Assembly (NCBI GenBank): GCA_964034945.1
Contig: OZ035963.1
Span: forward strand, 33,697,644 to 33,761,643
Direction of reading: 5' to 3'
DNA from: Chrysopilus asiliformis
Lineage: Eukaryota > Arthropoda > Insecta > Diptera > Rhagionidae
Length of the DNA stretch: 64,000 nucleotides
Below the pieces are notes generated by a model. The model was not told the origin of the DNA. It saw only the letters and a list, made by a program, of their open reading frames with translations, and did not search any database. A program made the position numbers and the translations under genes. Below are positions 1-10,949 of this stretch, one piece after another; the first letter of the stretch is position 1, and the number at the start of each line of letters is the position of its first letter.

Positions 1-81
1 TAGCAGTAACGGCCTACTGATGTAACCAACGTGAAGTTAGTTGCCATTCGAACTCAATGAAATTTCCCACTTACTCTGGAT

Positions 82-123
82 CGTTTTTTTTAATGTTCTG
101 TGTTCTGGAACATTAAAAAAACG
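82..123. repeat. Short perfect-type hairpin (T8 / A7 arms)
   Basis: Arms cgttttttttaatgttc and gaacattaaaaaaacg are reverse complements apart from one T/A length difference, with a 9-base spacer. It lies immediately before a hAT-like terminus and may be part of the same decayed element. No transcript context is visible. Confidence 0.55.
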
Positions 124-125
124 CA

Positions 126-235
126 ACTATTGATACCTCGATATATCGGCCTGTTAAACATCGAGGTTAAAACTCCATATTTTTCAACGATACCTCGATG
201 TTTTGCAATGTTTTGCAGGTATCGTTGGCATCCCT
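126..235. mobile_element. Truncated hAT-like terminal region
   Basis: The segment ends in ggcatcccta, the reverse complement of the TAGGGATGCC type of hAT terminus. It contains repeated gatacctcgat and atcgaggt blocks that form subterminal inverted repeats. No matching left terminus or 8 bp target duplication is seen, so this is either an end fragment or chance similarity. Confidence 0.3.
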
Positions 236-2205
236 ACTTTGGACTACTATGTAATTCAAAGAATGACCACCGGTGGGCACGTGGCGCTCAACGTGTTACC
301 AAGAATTTGTTTAATTTTATTTTACCGGTCAAATTTATTTTTTCTTTTGCAATGAAATTATTATGCCAACAAAATTGTGCTATTTCAAAAATGTCTCCTA
401 TCCATCTTTTATACCATTTCCTTCAGTTATTAGCCTAAAATAAGAATTTTAATTCTCGAAGCGAAATCATTTGCATGAAATGTCAATGGAGAACATGGCG
501 GCTGAAGGCATCAACTTTTTTCCTTTTGTTTGTAAAACGGGGGCTTTGAGGTAACTCTAGTGGCAATCGTGTCGACCCTGTTCCCATTACACGCTTCTTC
601 AAAGTCAAACTGACATTCAGGTTCCACAGTTAATCACTGTTTCGAGCCGACAACCGTCAAATGCCGCTTTATCGCTGCAGGATTTTCATGAAGCGAACGT
701 TGCCCCAAAGATGAACCGTCGATCACCAATTTCGCCACTAAAGCAATTGTGGTTTTGCAGACGCATTATTAATCAGTGTGCTCGTCACTTCTTACGCCTC
801 TTGTACGCGGATGTGAATTATAGGTGTAAATCTTTAGACCCGATCGTATAAATTGCTACATTTTTAAGTCGCAAAGAACAAATCTCATGTGCCCGTGCTT
901 TTCGATTCTATATTTGGGTATATTTGACGAGAAATTTAGGCTGTATGAAAACACCTCTTGAAACCATAACTAGGTTATATTATTTCATTGAATTTTTGAT
1001 TTATTACTTAATTATGGTATTGACTTTTCCTACCTAAATTATTTTACAAAATCAATAAATATTTACTGTAACATCAATCGAAAACAAATTTTTGCATTGA
1101 AGATTCTAAGTTTGCTTTTGCTGTCATCGAACCAGCAAATTACTTTCTTTGTGTAAAGAACAGTTGGCAATGGCACATATCAGTTTGCCTCTGAATTTGC
1201 TATGTTAGCATTTTTCTATTGAAATCCATTTTACAAATAAGAAAGGAAATGAAAAACATATTGAAAATTGATTTCAATAACCTTCTCAGGTGTAGAGGGA
1301 AATCAACGAGAAGCCTATTTAAAAGTGGGTCACATGGACAACCACTACTGCTTATTTCTTTTCAAAGATATATTTTCTTTAAAATAGTCTTTTACCATAG
1401 GAATGGTTTGTGCATGACGATAAAATGAACAAAACGTGCAAGGCACACACCTTCAATTGTCATAAAAGCCTGTCAGAACGTCATTCTATTTGACATTTTC
1501 GTGCACATCAGCGCGTGATATCTTTCATCTCTACTTAGTTTTTGTTCAGCTTGATTTGATAGTTTAAAATAAAATAAGTAATTTGGCACCGTGTAGACAT
1601 CATATGTATGTATATGCTGTACAGACTTTATTAATAAAAGGGCAACACATTCTGCATCTCCATCCTTATTTCATGATCAATATAATTAAAACTGTCCGAA
1701 GTAAATTAATTCCATCTTTGCTAAATCCTAAACCAATTCGGTATAATTTTAAAAAAAAGTGCGAATATGCAAAAACACGAAAATGGAGTTAAGAGGCTTC
1801 GGCCATTTTTGTATTTATAAGAATGGAGTGTCTCATTTCTACATAAATGTTTAGATTAAAGTTGGTCTTGAGACATTTTAGGATTAAATGTAATTTGAAT
1901 CCTCTGCACCAGCGACATTTTACTTCGCGTTAATTCTTATGCGTTTCATATTTCAGTATATGTTGGATTTTATATTTTCGAATTAGAAAATAACTTAAGT
2001 CTGATATTTTTTTATTAATTCTCCAAGATACCGACATTATTTTATTAATGTGAAAACGCCCTCAAACAGATTTTTTCTGCTATAATAAAAGTGTTGTTTG
2101 TGTCTCTCTGTTTGTTTATTATTCGAAAACGACTGAACTCATATAGATCAACTTCAGGGTTTAGTGTGAACTTTTTAATATAAGAAAACGTATTTTGGGG
2201 GTATG
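236..2205. other. Gene-free AT-rich stretch
   Basis: No reading frame here has recognisable motifs; the frames near 1219-1428 and 1583-1792 are short and of low complexity. The 480-830 part is less AT-rich than its surroundings and looks like unique sequence. I see no TIR pair or tandem repeat. Confidence 0.5.
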
Positions 2206-3059
2206 CACGGAAAAAAATCCACATAGTAATCGTTCCTATAAAATGGTCGAAAGCGATTATAGGAGTAATTGCACCATTTTGTAGGAAAGGCTTCAATAAA
2301 TGTTGGAACTAGTCCTACTTTTCGTGGAATCATTACTATGTAAATAGGACTGAGAGAAGAATGGACACATTCTAACAAAAGTAGCACTCGTCTCTAGTTT
2401 GCATTGCAGACGTTGTTAATCTGAGGTGGAATCATTACTATATTATGGAATGGAATCATTTCCACTGTTTTTAGAAATGACTCCAATATTATGTAGGGCT
2501 CCGTCCTACAAAAAAAATATCAGTTGTGGTCAACACAAAACTTTCTTCTACAAAATATACGACCCTGCGCAATTTACGCTAGAGCCCTGTCGCGTTGTCA
2601 ACCTAAGACGACCTCCCAATAAATTCTTGGTTTATTCAAAAATATCAAAAACGTACAAAATTTGAGATAACTTGAGAACTGTAAAAGATATCAATTTACG
2701 GTAAATGGCAAAAATGTAGAAAATGTTAACATCTTTAATTATTCTTTTAACTGATTTGTCGAAAAACCGTTAGTTTGCAAATTATTCGCAAACATATGAT
2801 TTTTTACATATTAATGAAAATATCTCAATAACGGTAAAAGATAACGGATAACGGTAAGAAACAAAATTGTGCAGAATGCCATTCTCATTAATTCACTTCA
2901 TACATTCAGTCAGCAAAAACCCGTTAGTTTTCGAGATAATCGCAAAAAACTGTTTTTTTTGGAAATAACGGTTTATCTCGATAACAGGTGGAGATATCGA
3001 GTTATAGCTAAAGACAAAAGTGTGGGAAATTTTATTTTCTCCAAGTTTTGTCATACTTA

Positions 3060-3437
3060 AGGCCACTAAAAAACGCGTAGTTTGGGAGTAAATCGAGAAA
3101 AACGAAATTGCGATTTTTGAAAAACCGCCATTTTGGATACTTCCGGTTAACGGATTTCCACCAAAAGTTGATAGGATCGTCCCATTTCAGGACCCAACAT
3201 GCCTATAAAATTTCATGGCGCTAGCTCTATTAGTTTTTGAGAAATCTTGTACACAGACTGACAGACTGACAGACAGACTGACAGACAGACTGACAGACAG
3301 ACTGACAGACAGAAAGACATTTTTTTAATATGACTCCAATCGACTCAGGAGTGATCGGGAAATGTTTTTTAGGCAAAATTAAGAGGTCGAAATTTTTCAT
3401 GAATACAATACTTTATTATACTCCGTAGAAGAAAGTA
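3060..3437 (-). repeat. Family C modular repeat (with ACAG/ACTG tract)
   Basis: Read on the minus strand it begins ttttactttct, then aaagtattgtattcatga, then a block containing gatcactcctgagtcg, followed by a TGTCTGTC tract. The same opening recurs on the plus strand at 46535, 49178 and 60125. On the plus strand, ataaaatttcatggcgctag precedes the tract, the same arrangement as in families A and B. No coding capacity. Confidence 0.5.
3252..3318. repeat. ACAGACTG microsatellite
   Basis: Tandem mix of acag and actg tetranucleotides directly after the gaaatcttgta block. It belongs to the family C repeat. Confidence 0.85.
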
Positions 3438-4407
3438 AAAATGGAATGAATCCTAAGTTTTGGTGGACTCATTCCTATGCAAATAGGATTCAGCGAATAT
3501 GATATTTCAAGTCGAATTTTTTCTTCGGTTATAATTCACAGGTGGTTTGCGAGCTCGGAGTATATATAGCTTGGACCTGCCTAGTGCCACACTCTGACAC
3601 TTGTGTCGGAGAAATGTTTTAATTACGGGGCGTTTTTTTTGCTCGAGCTATTTCATATCTCGAATATTCGATAACTCGAATTTTTGTTTGTCCTCTTTAG
3701 ATTGGACAGGATCCAATAAAAAAAAGTCTCCAGTATTATACAGATAGGACTTGGTGCTATAATTATAGGAAAGTGTCCTATTTTTAATTAGAATGTCGCG
3801 AATATATATAGGAGAGAATCCAATAATTAATGGAGACATTACAACGTTTCATAGGATTGAGTCCTTTACAAAGGGGAAAGTCGCCATATTTTTGTCGTAA
3901 CCAGTCTAACATTATATAGTAATCTCTCCCATGTAACACGTTGGAGTCTTTGCCATAATTTTGGGAATGGTTACACCAAAAAAAAGAATACGAACACTTT
4001 TTTGTTGGAATGTGTCCTAAAAAATGTGGGAGCTGTTACACCTTTTTTATAGGAATGATTCCCATATTTGGCCATTATGCTGTTTTTTCCCATCTATGGT
4101 GGACTGGAGCATGCGATTTTGGTGGAATGGTTCCTATATGTTTTTTCCGTGTGCGTTAATGCAAGGTTCCCCTTTCATTTTTAATACCTAAACTGCTTCA
4201 AAATCCAATTCTTTAACAGAATTTATTGTTTTCCGTTTTTCCTTTCCGATGTAGTCAAAAATTTGAAAAATTCGTGCTTTCCATGTGTGCATAAGTACCA
4301 ACTGCGTATTAATTTTGACACTTTGGTTTTTATCTAACAGAAAAATCACAACTTTTCCACTAGTCAAAAGCCACTTTTACAAAAAAATCAACTGTAAACT
4401 TCCGCGC

Positions 4408-4460
4408 AAGCTAATCGCAGCACCTCAAGCTAATCACAGCACCTCAAGCTAATCGCAGCA
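4408..4460. repeat. 19-bp tandem repeat, 2.8 copies
   Basis: Unit aagctaatcgcagcacctc at 4408-4426, 4427-4445 (one change) and a partial copy at 4446-4460. It is followed by divergent family B-like sequence (about 4500-4870). Confidence 0.85.
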
Positions 4461-4971
4461 GATCCAGTTTTCAAGGATACTTGCCATCCATCACGGACAT
4501 TTGAAATTTTGTGCAGTTACGTTTCTCGTAAATGGCTAGGCTAGGTTCTTGAATTGACAAAATTTGACCATTCCTTCCTCCTCCCCCACACAGTCGAAAC
4601 AGTTTTTTTGCTAAAGATAAAATGTGTTTAGAACATAATTGTAAATAACTTATCTATACACCAAAATCCAGTTGGACCACTCCTTTTCCTTTCCCCCATA
4701 CAAATAGTATTTTTTTTTATTTTCCTGAAAACAGTGGGTCGTATTGAAAAACTTATAAAGATAAAATCTTCCATACATCAAAATGTGATCGGACCACTCG
4801 TTGCCCCCTCTCATATACAAATGTATTTTTTTAAATAAGCATTTTGTCTGCCATCATATAGAGTTTTTGAGAGTTTTTGAGAGTTTTTGATATTGAGGTT
4901 TTGACGATTTTTCAATTTTTTATCATCGTCGAATATGTATATATCTTTGCCTTTGAGATATCCATATGCGG

Positions 4972-5424
4972 CGGTCACACGACGCTGTTTTGCCAGCGCT
5001 AGTGGCTGTTTGGCTGTTAGCAGCCATTTCAGCAGCTCCGTGTGATCCTTAGTGCGTTGCTACTACCAGCAGCAGCGTGATGATTTTAGCAGCGGTAGTG
5101 AAGTAAGAGACCGTTCTACTTTGCCAGCACTACTAGGGATCACGTGACCCTGTCGCATGGTTTCTGAGCTGTCAAAAGTCTGATAAGTGGTAAAGTTTGT
5201 TTATTGTAAGTTGTTATTTTACGTTTATTTATTTAAATTTGTGTGTAACGTTTATTATTTAAAAAATCTCCCAGATTAAAATGTCAAACCACAGTTTTGC
5301 TAATTGCCAGCGCTACTAAAGTCTAAATCGTGTGAACCCTCTCAGTACGCTGGCTGCTGTTGCTACTTGCCAGTGCTACTAACCAACAGCAGCCAGCGGC
5401 TGGCAAAACAGCGTCGTGTGACCG
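4972..5424. mobile_element. GC-rich MITE, TIR CGGTCACACGACGC
   Basis: The left end CGGTCACACGACGCTGTTTT and its inverse at the right end match over about 25 bases. The direct triplet CGG flanks both sides (4969-4971 and 5425-5427), consistent with a 3 bp target duplication. The interior is rich in gccagc, agcagc and ctact words that make further internal inverted repeats. No protein is encoded. A 3 bp duplication would suit PIF/Harbinger-type transposition, but the superfamily is not established. Confidence 0.75.
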
Positions 5425-5440
5425 CGGCATTACGGAAATT

Positions 5441-5605
5441 TTGACTCCAGAATCGGATTCAGCAACCCTGAAAACCTCCAGATTAGATTTTTTCCGAAAA
5501 ATTTGGGGAAAAGAAGAATCACGTTATTCATATGGGACATTCCATTATCCTTACAAGGACAAAGTAGGGAAAATATTGTATTGTCATCGGAGTTACGTAT
5601 AGATG
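5441..5605 (+). repeat. Family D modular repeat
   Basis: Shares a long diverged match, in reverse orientation, with 52480-52740: cagaatcggattcagc, the cattcgattatccttacaagg-like word and the following spacing all recur. Shorter relatives lie at 41455-41580. It runs into a GACA-like tract and then the connector of family A. Confidence 0.6.
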
Positions 5606-5716
5606 CGTAATGTCCAGTCAATCGTATGAGCCGAAGTGGGTCCAAATTAGATTGCAAGATTTGACCTTGACAAATAGACAGGCAAACAGAAAAACAGACA
5701 AGAAGACAAACATAAA

Positions 5717-5873
5717 CATAACAAAAGCTATAATTGCCAATCTGGAAATTATTGAAAACCCGTATGTTGATTTAAGTGAACGGCGAACAGTTGTATCAAA
5801 ATTCCACTTTGAAGTCAAATTTTTCAATCGGATTTTGATGTATGGGAGTTTTATGTAGAATCATATTCTAAAC
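5717..5873 (+). repeat. Family A modular repeat, 5' half
   Basis: Starts at the connector cataacaaaagctataatt and ends at tcatattctaaac, matching the first about 160 bp of the copies at 45403, 48150 and 57648. The second half (GGTACC palindrome, tetranucleotide tract, tail) is missing. It is preceded by an irregular cagacaagaagac tract and followed by a GC palindrome near 5874-5905. Confidence 0.75.
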
Positions 5874-6393
5874 TAGGGGCTGCGCCCCGAACCGCTTCGC
5901 GGTTCATCCCCCATACATTGAAGTACCAAATCCCTTTAGAATTGCAGAAGATAGCAGGTGAGGGCTATACATAACGATGGTATCTATACTGTTTTTCGCA
6001 GTATTATATTGTTTTTCAGACTCCAATACTGCATTACTGCTTTTTTCCCTAAAATACTGTATTTAAATACTCAGAAAACTTTAATTCTTTAACGTTTCGA
6101 AATTCAAATTTATTAATAGCAATGCAAAACGTCAGTGGCAACACAAAACGGTGGCAACACATGGCAAGTGTAAATACATTCAAACGACGAACAGCGAAGT
6201 ATTGATGGCAACATGTCATATAGATTCGCTTCTTCCTTTCCCCATCGATTACTGTCTTGTCATTATTCATCCTTCTTCAGAACGCGTTACTTTGATTTTG
6301 CTTTCCATTGTTAATTTTAAAAGAATAAAAATGTCGAAATCAAGAGCAAAAACACAAATTTTCATTGAATAAAATTTATACTGCAAAAAATAC

Positions 6394-6740
6394 TGTTTTT
6401 ATATCCGTATGGTGAAACTAAAGGGTATATTAGATTTGCCTCACCGTTTGTAACGCCAAGATCCCGTCATCACACAGAAAAATGAATTACACCAGTATGT
6501 TTTCGTCCGTCCGTCCGTCCGTCCGCCTGTGGGCGGATTGCGGGCGCACGGATTGAGCTAGAGACTTGAAATTTTGCGCAGATTGGTTTTTCGTAAAATG
6601 CAAGGCTAAGTTCGTTTATGGGCAAAATGGACCCTTAGCGGGGGTACCCCCCATACGAACGAAAAAGTTTTTTGCGAATATCTCAAAAACGGTGCATCTT
6701 ATCGAAAAAGTGCAGGAAACAAAAGTTATATAGGATATTA
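6394..6740 (-). repeat. Family A modular repeat, minus orientation
   Basis: Contains, inverted, the gggtataaa-type tail, the gatcttggcgttacaaacgg block, a CCGT tract (6508-6527), the agagacttgaaattttg block and the GGGGGTACCCCC palindrome near 6644-6655. The 5' connector half is missing. It faces the plus-strand copy at 7313-7700. Confidence 0.8.
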
Positions 6741-6802
6741 CATTCTAATCGATTTTTGTTGGATTTCACAAAAATAGTATAATAAATAATAATGCTATTA
6801 AT

Positions 6803-7075
6803 CCTATTAGTGGGGGAAAAATTTCCCTGAGGGCAGGCCTTCCAAATGCAGAAACCGAACTCAAATCCCATCAGTGGTGTAGTAGATAGCAGGCGAGGGG
6901 GCCTACCAAGAGGGGAGGGGGTAGCTATTAGTGGGGGGAAAATTTCCCTGAGAGCAGGCCTTCCTAATGGAGAAAACCGAACCCAAATCCCATCAGTGGT
7001 GTAGTAGATAACAGGCGAGGGGGCCTACCAAGAGGGGAGGGGGTAGCTATTAGTGGGAGGAAAATTTCTCTGAGG
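6803..7075. repeat. Tandem duplication of an about 125-bp G-rich unit
   Basis: The unit begins ttagtgggggaaaaatttcc, contains catcagtggtgtagtagat and ends gaggggagggggtagcta. Copy 1 starts near 6803, copy 2 near 6927, and a third broken copy starts near 7052. The two full copies differ at only a few bases, so the duplication is recent relative to the surrounding sequence. Confidence 0.85.
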
Positions 7076-7184
7076 AATAACTTCTCTATTAGTGGAAACC
7101 GCATCCAAATCGGGTGAAGGGTTCGAAAGTTATCAGGGGAGGGGTATCGAAGAATAGGGGGGAGGTCAATAAAAAGTAGCCTAT

Positions 7185-7312
7185 TATGTATTCTGTCAGT
7201 AACTCTACCTGTATGCAAAGTTTCGTCGAAATCGGTTGGGCCGTTTTCACGTGATGCCGGAACAAAATTCGACGGACAGACAGACAGAATTACAGATTTA
7301 TTATATGTATAG
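7185..7312 (+). repeat. Retroelement-type tail segment
   Basis: Contains gcaaagtttcgtcgaaatcgg, ttgggccgttttcacg, a short GACA tract and the ending tattatatgtatagat. From general knowledge this order resembles 3' tails found in several insect non-LTR and SINE families. No body of such an element is recognisable upstream. Confidence 0.45.
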
Positions 7313-7700
7313 ATAACTTTTGTTCTTGTACTTTTTTGAGAAGATGTACCGTTTTTGAGATATTCACAAAAGTCGTTTTCGTTCGTATGGGGGGTACCCC
7401 CCTAATGGTCCATTTTTGCCCATTAACGAACTTAGCCTCGCATTTTACGAAAAACGGATCTGTGCAAAATTTCAAGTCTCTAGCTCAATCCGTGCGCCCG
7501 CAATCCGCGCCACAGACGGACGGACGGACAGACAGACGGACAGACAGACAGACGGACGGACATGCAAAATTCAATTTTTTTTATCATTTTAAACACACTG
7601 GTGTAATTCATTTTTTTTTTGTGTGTGATGACGGGATCTTGGCGTTACAAACGGTAAGGCAAAGTTAGTATTCCCTTTGGTTTCACCATCCGGGTATAAA
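7313..7700 (+). repeat. Family A modular repeat
   Basis: Begins aacttttgttcttgtac. It has the GGTACC palindrome at about 7389-7402, the caagtctctagctcaatccg block, a GACG/GACA tract (7515-7562), gatgacgggatcttggcg and the terminal gggtataaa. The tract is stop-free on the plus strand, so long QTDRRTDRQ-type open frames appear here; these are products of the tetranucleotide, not evidence of a gene. Confidence 0.85.
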
Positions 7701-9321
7701 AACAGACAGACTAAATAAAAGCGTTTAAAAAGGAGAGTACCCAAGGAATGCCCCGGTTACGGTTTTCTATTAGATATTAGACAATTTCCCGGGCTCAGAA
7801 ATTCAAGGTTTTCAAATAAAGTAAGGCGTCGTTTACACTTGATACTTTATTCCGCGAATTTTATTCTTCGACACTAAATTCATGTTTCACAACCTTTACA
7901 CTATGACACAAAAATCAGAAATTTATCCCTGACAGACGTCCGAACGCGGATTTTTCATATAAGACCGTTCAAATTTGGACAACTTTTGCTAAGTAATTTA
8001 ATTTTGCGATAGATGAATAACATACGCGGAACAAATTCTGAATAAAATTCGCTGTGAAATCCAAGGAATAATCGCAAGTATAAGCGGTGCCTAAGAAATC
8101 CAAAATATGTAAAGTGAAAACTCGGATCACATTTTCCATTTATTAACGAAAAATCCGATGTTGGAATTCATTTTTTGCCTTGCTTCTTACTTCTGAGATA
8201 TACAGCGCAGTAAAAGAGTTTATCAAAGGATGTGTAAATTATAATGTCAATTGGAATCTTGACAAGTCTCACATCAAAGACGAAGATTTTATTTTAGTCA
8301 ATGACATTCCATTAAAACACAAAAGAAAATCAGACGAAATGTGACGTATTGTCCTACGTAAAACACAACTGTCAATCTAAAGAACAGGATGTGTCTATAC
8401 GAAATCCATTGTTACAGGCTATGGATATGAAAAAAGGTAAAATGCATTAGAAAAATCTTGAAAATTCTGACAGGTTTTGATGTGATAAAAATGTCAAAAT
8501 CAGACTGTAATTTTTTTTTGTTTGTTTTTTTTTTATAGCCGTATGTGTAAATATTAGTGCAGTTAAATTTGACGTTATGTAATATGATGTAGCGGCGATT
8601 TTTATGTACAAATTCATTTCTTAAAAATAAACTAAAATAGTGAAGAAATTGCATTCAGTAATTTTATCTGGTATCATATATATCTCAAAAATTGACTATT
8701 TATTTTTTTTGACCAATTAATGAATGGAAATCTTGATCCATTGCTGTTCAGTGCTAAGATTTGACAAGGTAAAATGTTTCACAAAAAAATTCAAATGACA
8801 TCTGATCTACTGAAGTCATTTACTTCACTTCATTTAACACGTTTTTGACATTAATCCGTTCCCGATGAAACTTTGATGACTATTACTGTGATGGGGCTCG
8901 TTTTGCTCTCAGACGTTAACTTAATGAGTGAATAACATGGACATGCGTGGCTTTTACCGGTCAAATGTGAAACACCATTAAAGAATAAATTGGAACTTTG
9001 AAGGAGGCGAATTTCATCTGTGGAGTTCATTTCTAAACATAAAATTATTGGCTAAGATGATTTCAAAAGTGTCCCTAGTTTCAAATCGGTGTTTCTTTGG
9101 AAAGCATATTTTACTCACATTTGAATTTAGATTTGAACACACAATAATCTTGTCTATTTATAAACTGACATTGACAGACAATTGAATAAATTTTTGACTC
9201 TGATGAAATTTAGAATTGTGAGTTTTCAAATGTCGTAGTATGTGTGGTGACTAACCAAAATGTATACATATTAAATAAGCATATGGCTTGAGATATTATT
9301 GCATCCTATAGAAAATATGGG
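7701..9321. other. Gene-free AT-rich stretch
   Basis: No recognisable protein, TIR pair or tandem array. The T/A-rich runs and the short frame at 8412-8654 look non-coding. Confidence 0.5.
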
Positions 9322-9363
9322 TAGGAGGGAAGGTGGAAAGGGGGGAGGGGGCTGGGGAGGGGA
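9322..9363 (+). other. G-rich tract with G-quadruplex potential
   Basis: Consecutive runs GGAGGG, GGTGG, GGGGGG, GGGGG, GGGG and GGGG are separated by one to three bases, satisfying the usual four-run quadruplex pattern in an otherwise AT-rich region. No gene or repeat context is recognised. Confidence 0.6.
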
Positions 9364-10093
9364 GCTTGTTTTAGGGGGTGCGTTTTTAACGCATTAAAAC
9401 TTAACCACCTAAAACAAACCTCTAGTTACCCGTCAATCGGTGCAAATCATTATATTATATTATTATGAAATCCGTACAACACAGACAGTTTAAAATGTAC
9501 AAGTATTATAAAGTGTTATCGCACCCGGCCTATTCTCTAGACTTGAACTCGACTGATAACTAACTTTACCTACTTCTCCTTTTGGAATCAAATAAAGAGA
9601 AATGCGCAGCAAGCCAATGGTTTTCAGATACAATTGTCGAATAACAGAATTTTTTTTTTTTTACACAATATGCAAAATATACTCTACTTCTATATGTTTT
9701 GCATATTTAGTGATAGTTCTTTCTAGCGTCTCATAAATTATAACACATTATTGATTACAGAACATTCTTGTTTCATAAGTAGGGTATTCTTATTTGCCAA
9801 ATTCGCCGGGACAGTCCCAGATGTATGCATATCGTCCCGGCGTAATCATGGGAATAAGTTCCTTAGGTGAAGAAGGCCTGCTTTTTCCCGATAATCCAGT
9901 CATGCACATTTTTGTTCACCTCCTCATATGAATGGAACTGCATTCCACTAAAACCTGATCGCATCGATCTAAACAAATGGTAATCAGAAGGGGCAACGTC
10001 TGGGGAGTATGGCGGGTGGGGTAGGACTTCCCAGTTGATCCCTTCTAGGTATGTTTTGACCGGCTTTGCTATGTGTGGTTTTGACTTGTCGTG

Positions 10094-10537
10094 CACTCAG
10101 AGACAAGATAATAAATTTAACTATTTTATCAGATAATGGGGAATCTTGACTATTACTAAAATAATTAATTTTAATTACAAAAATAGTCAAAATCGTCAAT
10201 TTTCATAGGAACTTTAACTTCTTAGTAGTAAAATATTTTGTATTTAAATTGACTATTTTTTCAATTCAAATAAACTACAGTAGAATCCCGATAATTCGTA
10301 TTTCAAGAGACCAGCAAATTCATAGGAATTAGCGAGATATACGAATTATCGGGGTACGAATTATTGGGATTTTTTTCAAGGGACCAGCAAATTCATATGA
10401 ATTAGCGGGATATACGAATTATCGGGGTACGAATTATCGGGATTCTACTGTATTTTGTAATGAAAATTAACTATTTTAGTGATAGTCCCGATTTCTCATT
10501 ATAAAGTAATTAGATTTACCATTTTTTTCTCTGCGTG
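10094..10537. mobile_element. TA-flanked MITE inserted in mariner relic
   Basis: The ends are CACTCAGAGA and TCTCTGCGTG, imperfectly inverted. TA follows the right end at 10538, and a decayed TG stands at the left. It splits the mariner coding sequence just before its HD motif. The interior has ttgactatttttgt-like words shared with 18837-18995. The pogo-type MITE at 10278-10450 sits inside it. Confidence 0.75.
10278..10450. mobile_element. Pogo-type MITE, TIR CAGTAGAATCCCGATAATTCG
   Basis: The terminal inverted repeats match over more than 20 bases (CAGTAGAATCCCGATAATTC and its inverse) and TA flanks both ends (10276-10277, 10451-10452). The interior is two near-identical copies of an about 65-bp block containing ccagcaaattcata, so the element is internally duplicated. 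CAGT ends plus a TA target are characteristic of the pogo/Tigger branch of Tc1/mariner. Confidence 0.85.
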
Positions 10538-10949
10538 TAGACTAGAATCAGCATGTCATGCCTATCGGCCCATTCCGGACGTTTTTCCTCAATAGCTCGC
10601 TTGAAACCACTGATTGTTTTTGACGGTGAGCTCGACACAAAACTCGACATTTTCAGCAAGACAAACATAATAGTTGTTTACAAATGTCACATGCTATGTT
10701 TGACAGCTCACATATACACCTTCAAAATCCATGTAATGGCGGATGGGAAAGTATGCATGTGGAGCGGCTAGTGGCATCTATTTACGATCGCTAAGAATTC
10801 ATTCCTATAGCCAATAAAATTTTGACCCGGATTATTCTGTTTAACTTTGAAACCGAATAATATTTTCACCTGTGGCGCAGTTTATTTATAAGTTTTTTCT
10901 CCATCGTGTCTTTATTTAAAAATAATATCGCCTGAGGCCTGTTTTACAC

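Larger units (their letters stand above)
2206..4151. mobile_element. Long TIR element with CACGGAAAAAA ends
   Basis: The ends CACGGAAAAAA (left) and TTTTTTCCGTG (right) are inverted. Next to both ends are many degenerate copies of a ggaatcattcctat-like word, on both strands, at 2150-2520 and 3440-4140. The middle, about 2560-3437, is different sequence carrying an ACAGACTG microsatellite and looks like a nested repeat. No transposase is present and no clear target duplication is seen. It could be a non-autonomous DNA transposon or an array of degenerate subterminal repeats. Confidence 0.4.
9863..10650 (-). pseudogene. Mariner transposase relic, internally deleted and split
   Basis: Two minus-strand pieces belong to one mariner transposase (Tc1/mariner superfamily cut-and-paste enzyme). 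The C-terminal piece at 9863-10093 contains HDKSKPHIAKPVKTYLE, the YSPDVAPSDYHLF block and 34 residues between the two visible catalytic aspartates, which fits the mariner DD34D class. The N-terminal piece at 10540-10650 starts MSSFV and jumps directly to KRPEWADRHD, so most of the DNA-binding domain and the first catalytic aspartate are gone. The two pieces are separated by the MITE at 10094-10537, and a small frame offset exists across the joint. The first aspartate motif is absent, so the product cannot be active. A short inverted repeat (cgccgggac / gtcccggcg) lies just beyond the 3' end. Confidence 0.9.

Noticed and set aside
100..438. 112-codon plus-strand frame at the window start
   Set aside because: It crosses a hAT-like terminus and a hairpin, has no motif, and its length is near the chance limit for this composition.
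4860..4895. gagttttt tandem repeat as a CRISPR-like or satellite array
   Set aside because: Only three short low-complexity units without spacers; simple slippage explains it.
7336..7668. Open frames rich in QTDRRTDRQ in family A copies (also 45593, 48356, 48375, 57841, 57860)
   Set aside because: GACA/GACG tetranucleotides contain no stop codons on the plus strand, so each copy opens two frames at once. The flanking repeat is non-coding.
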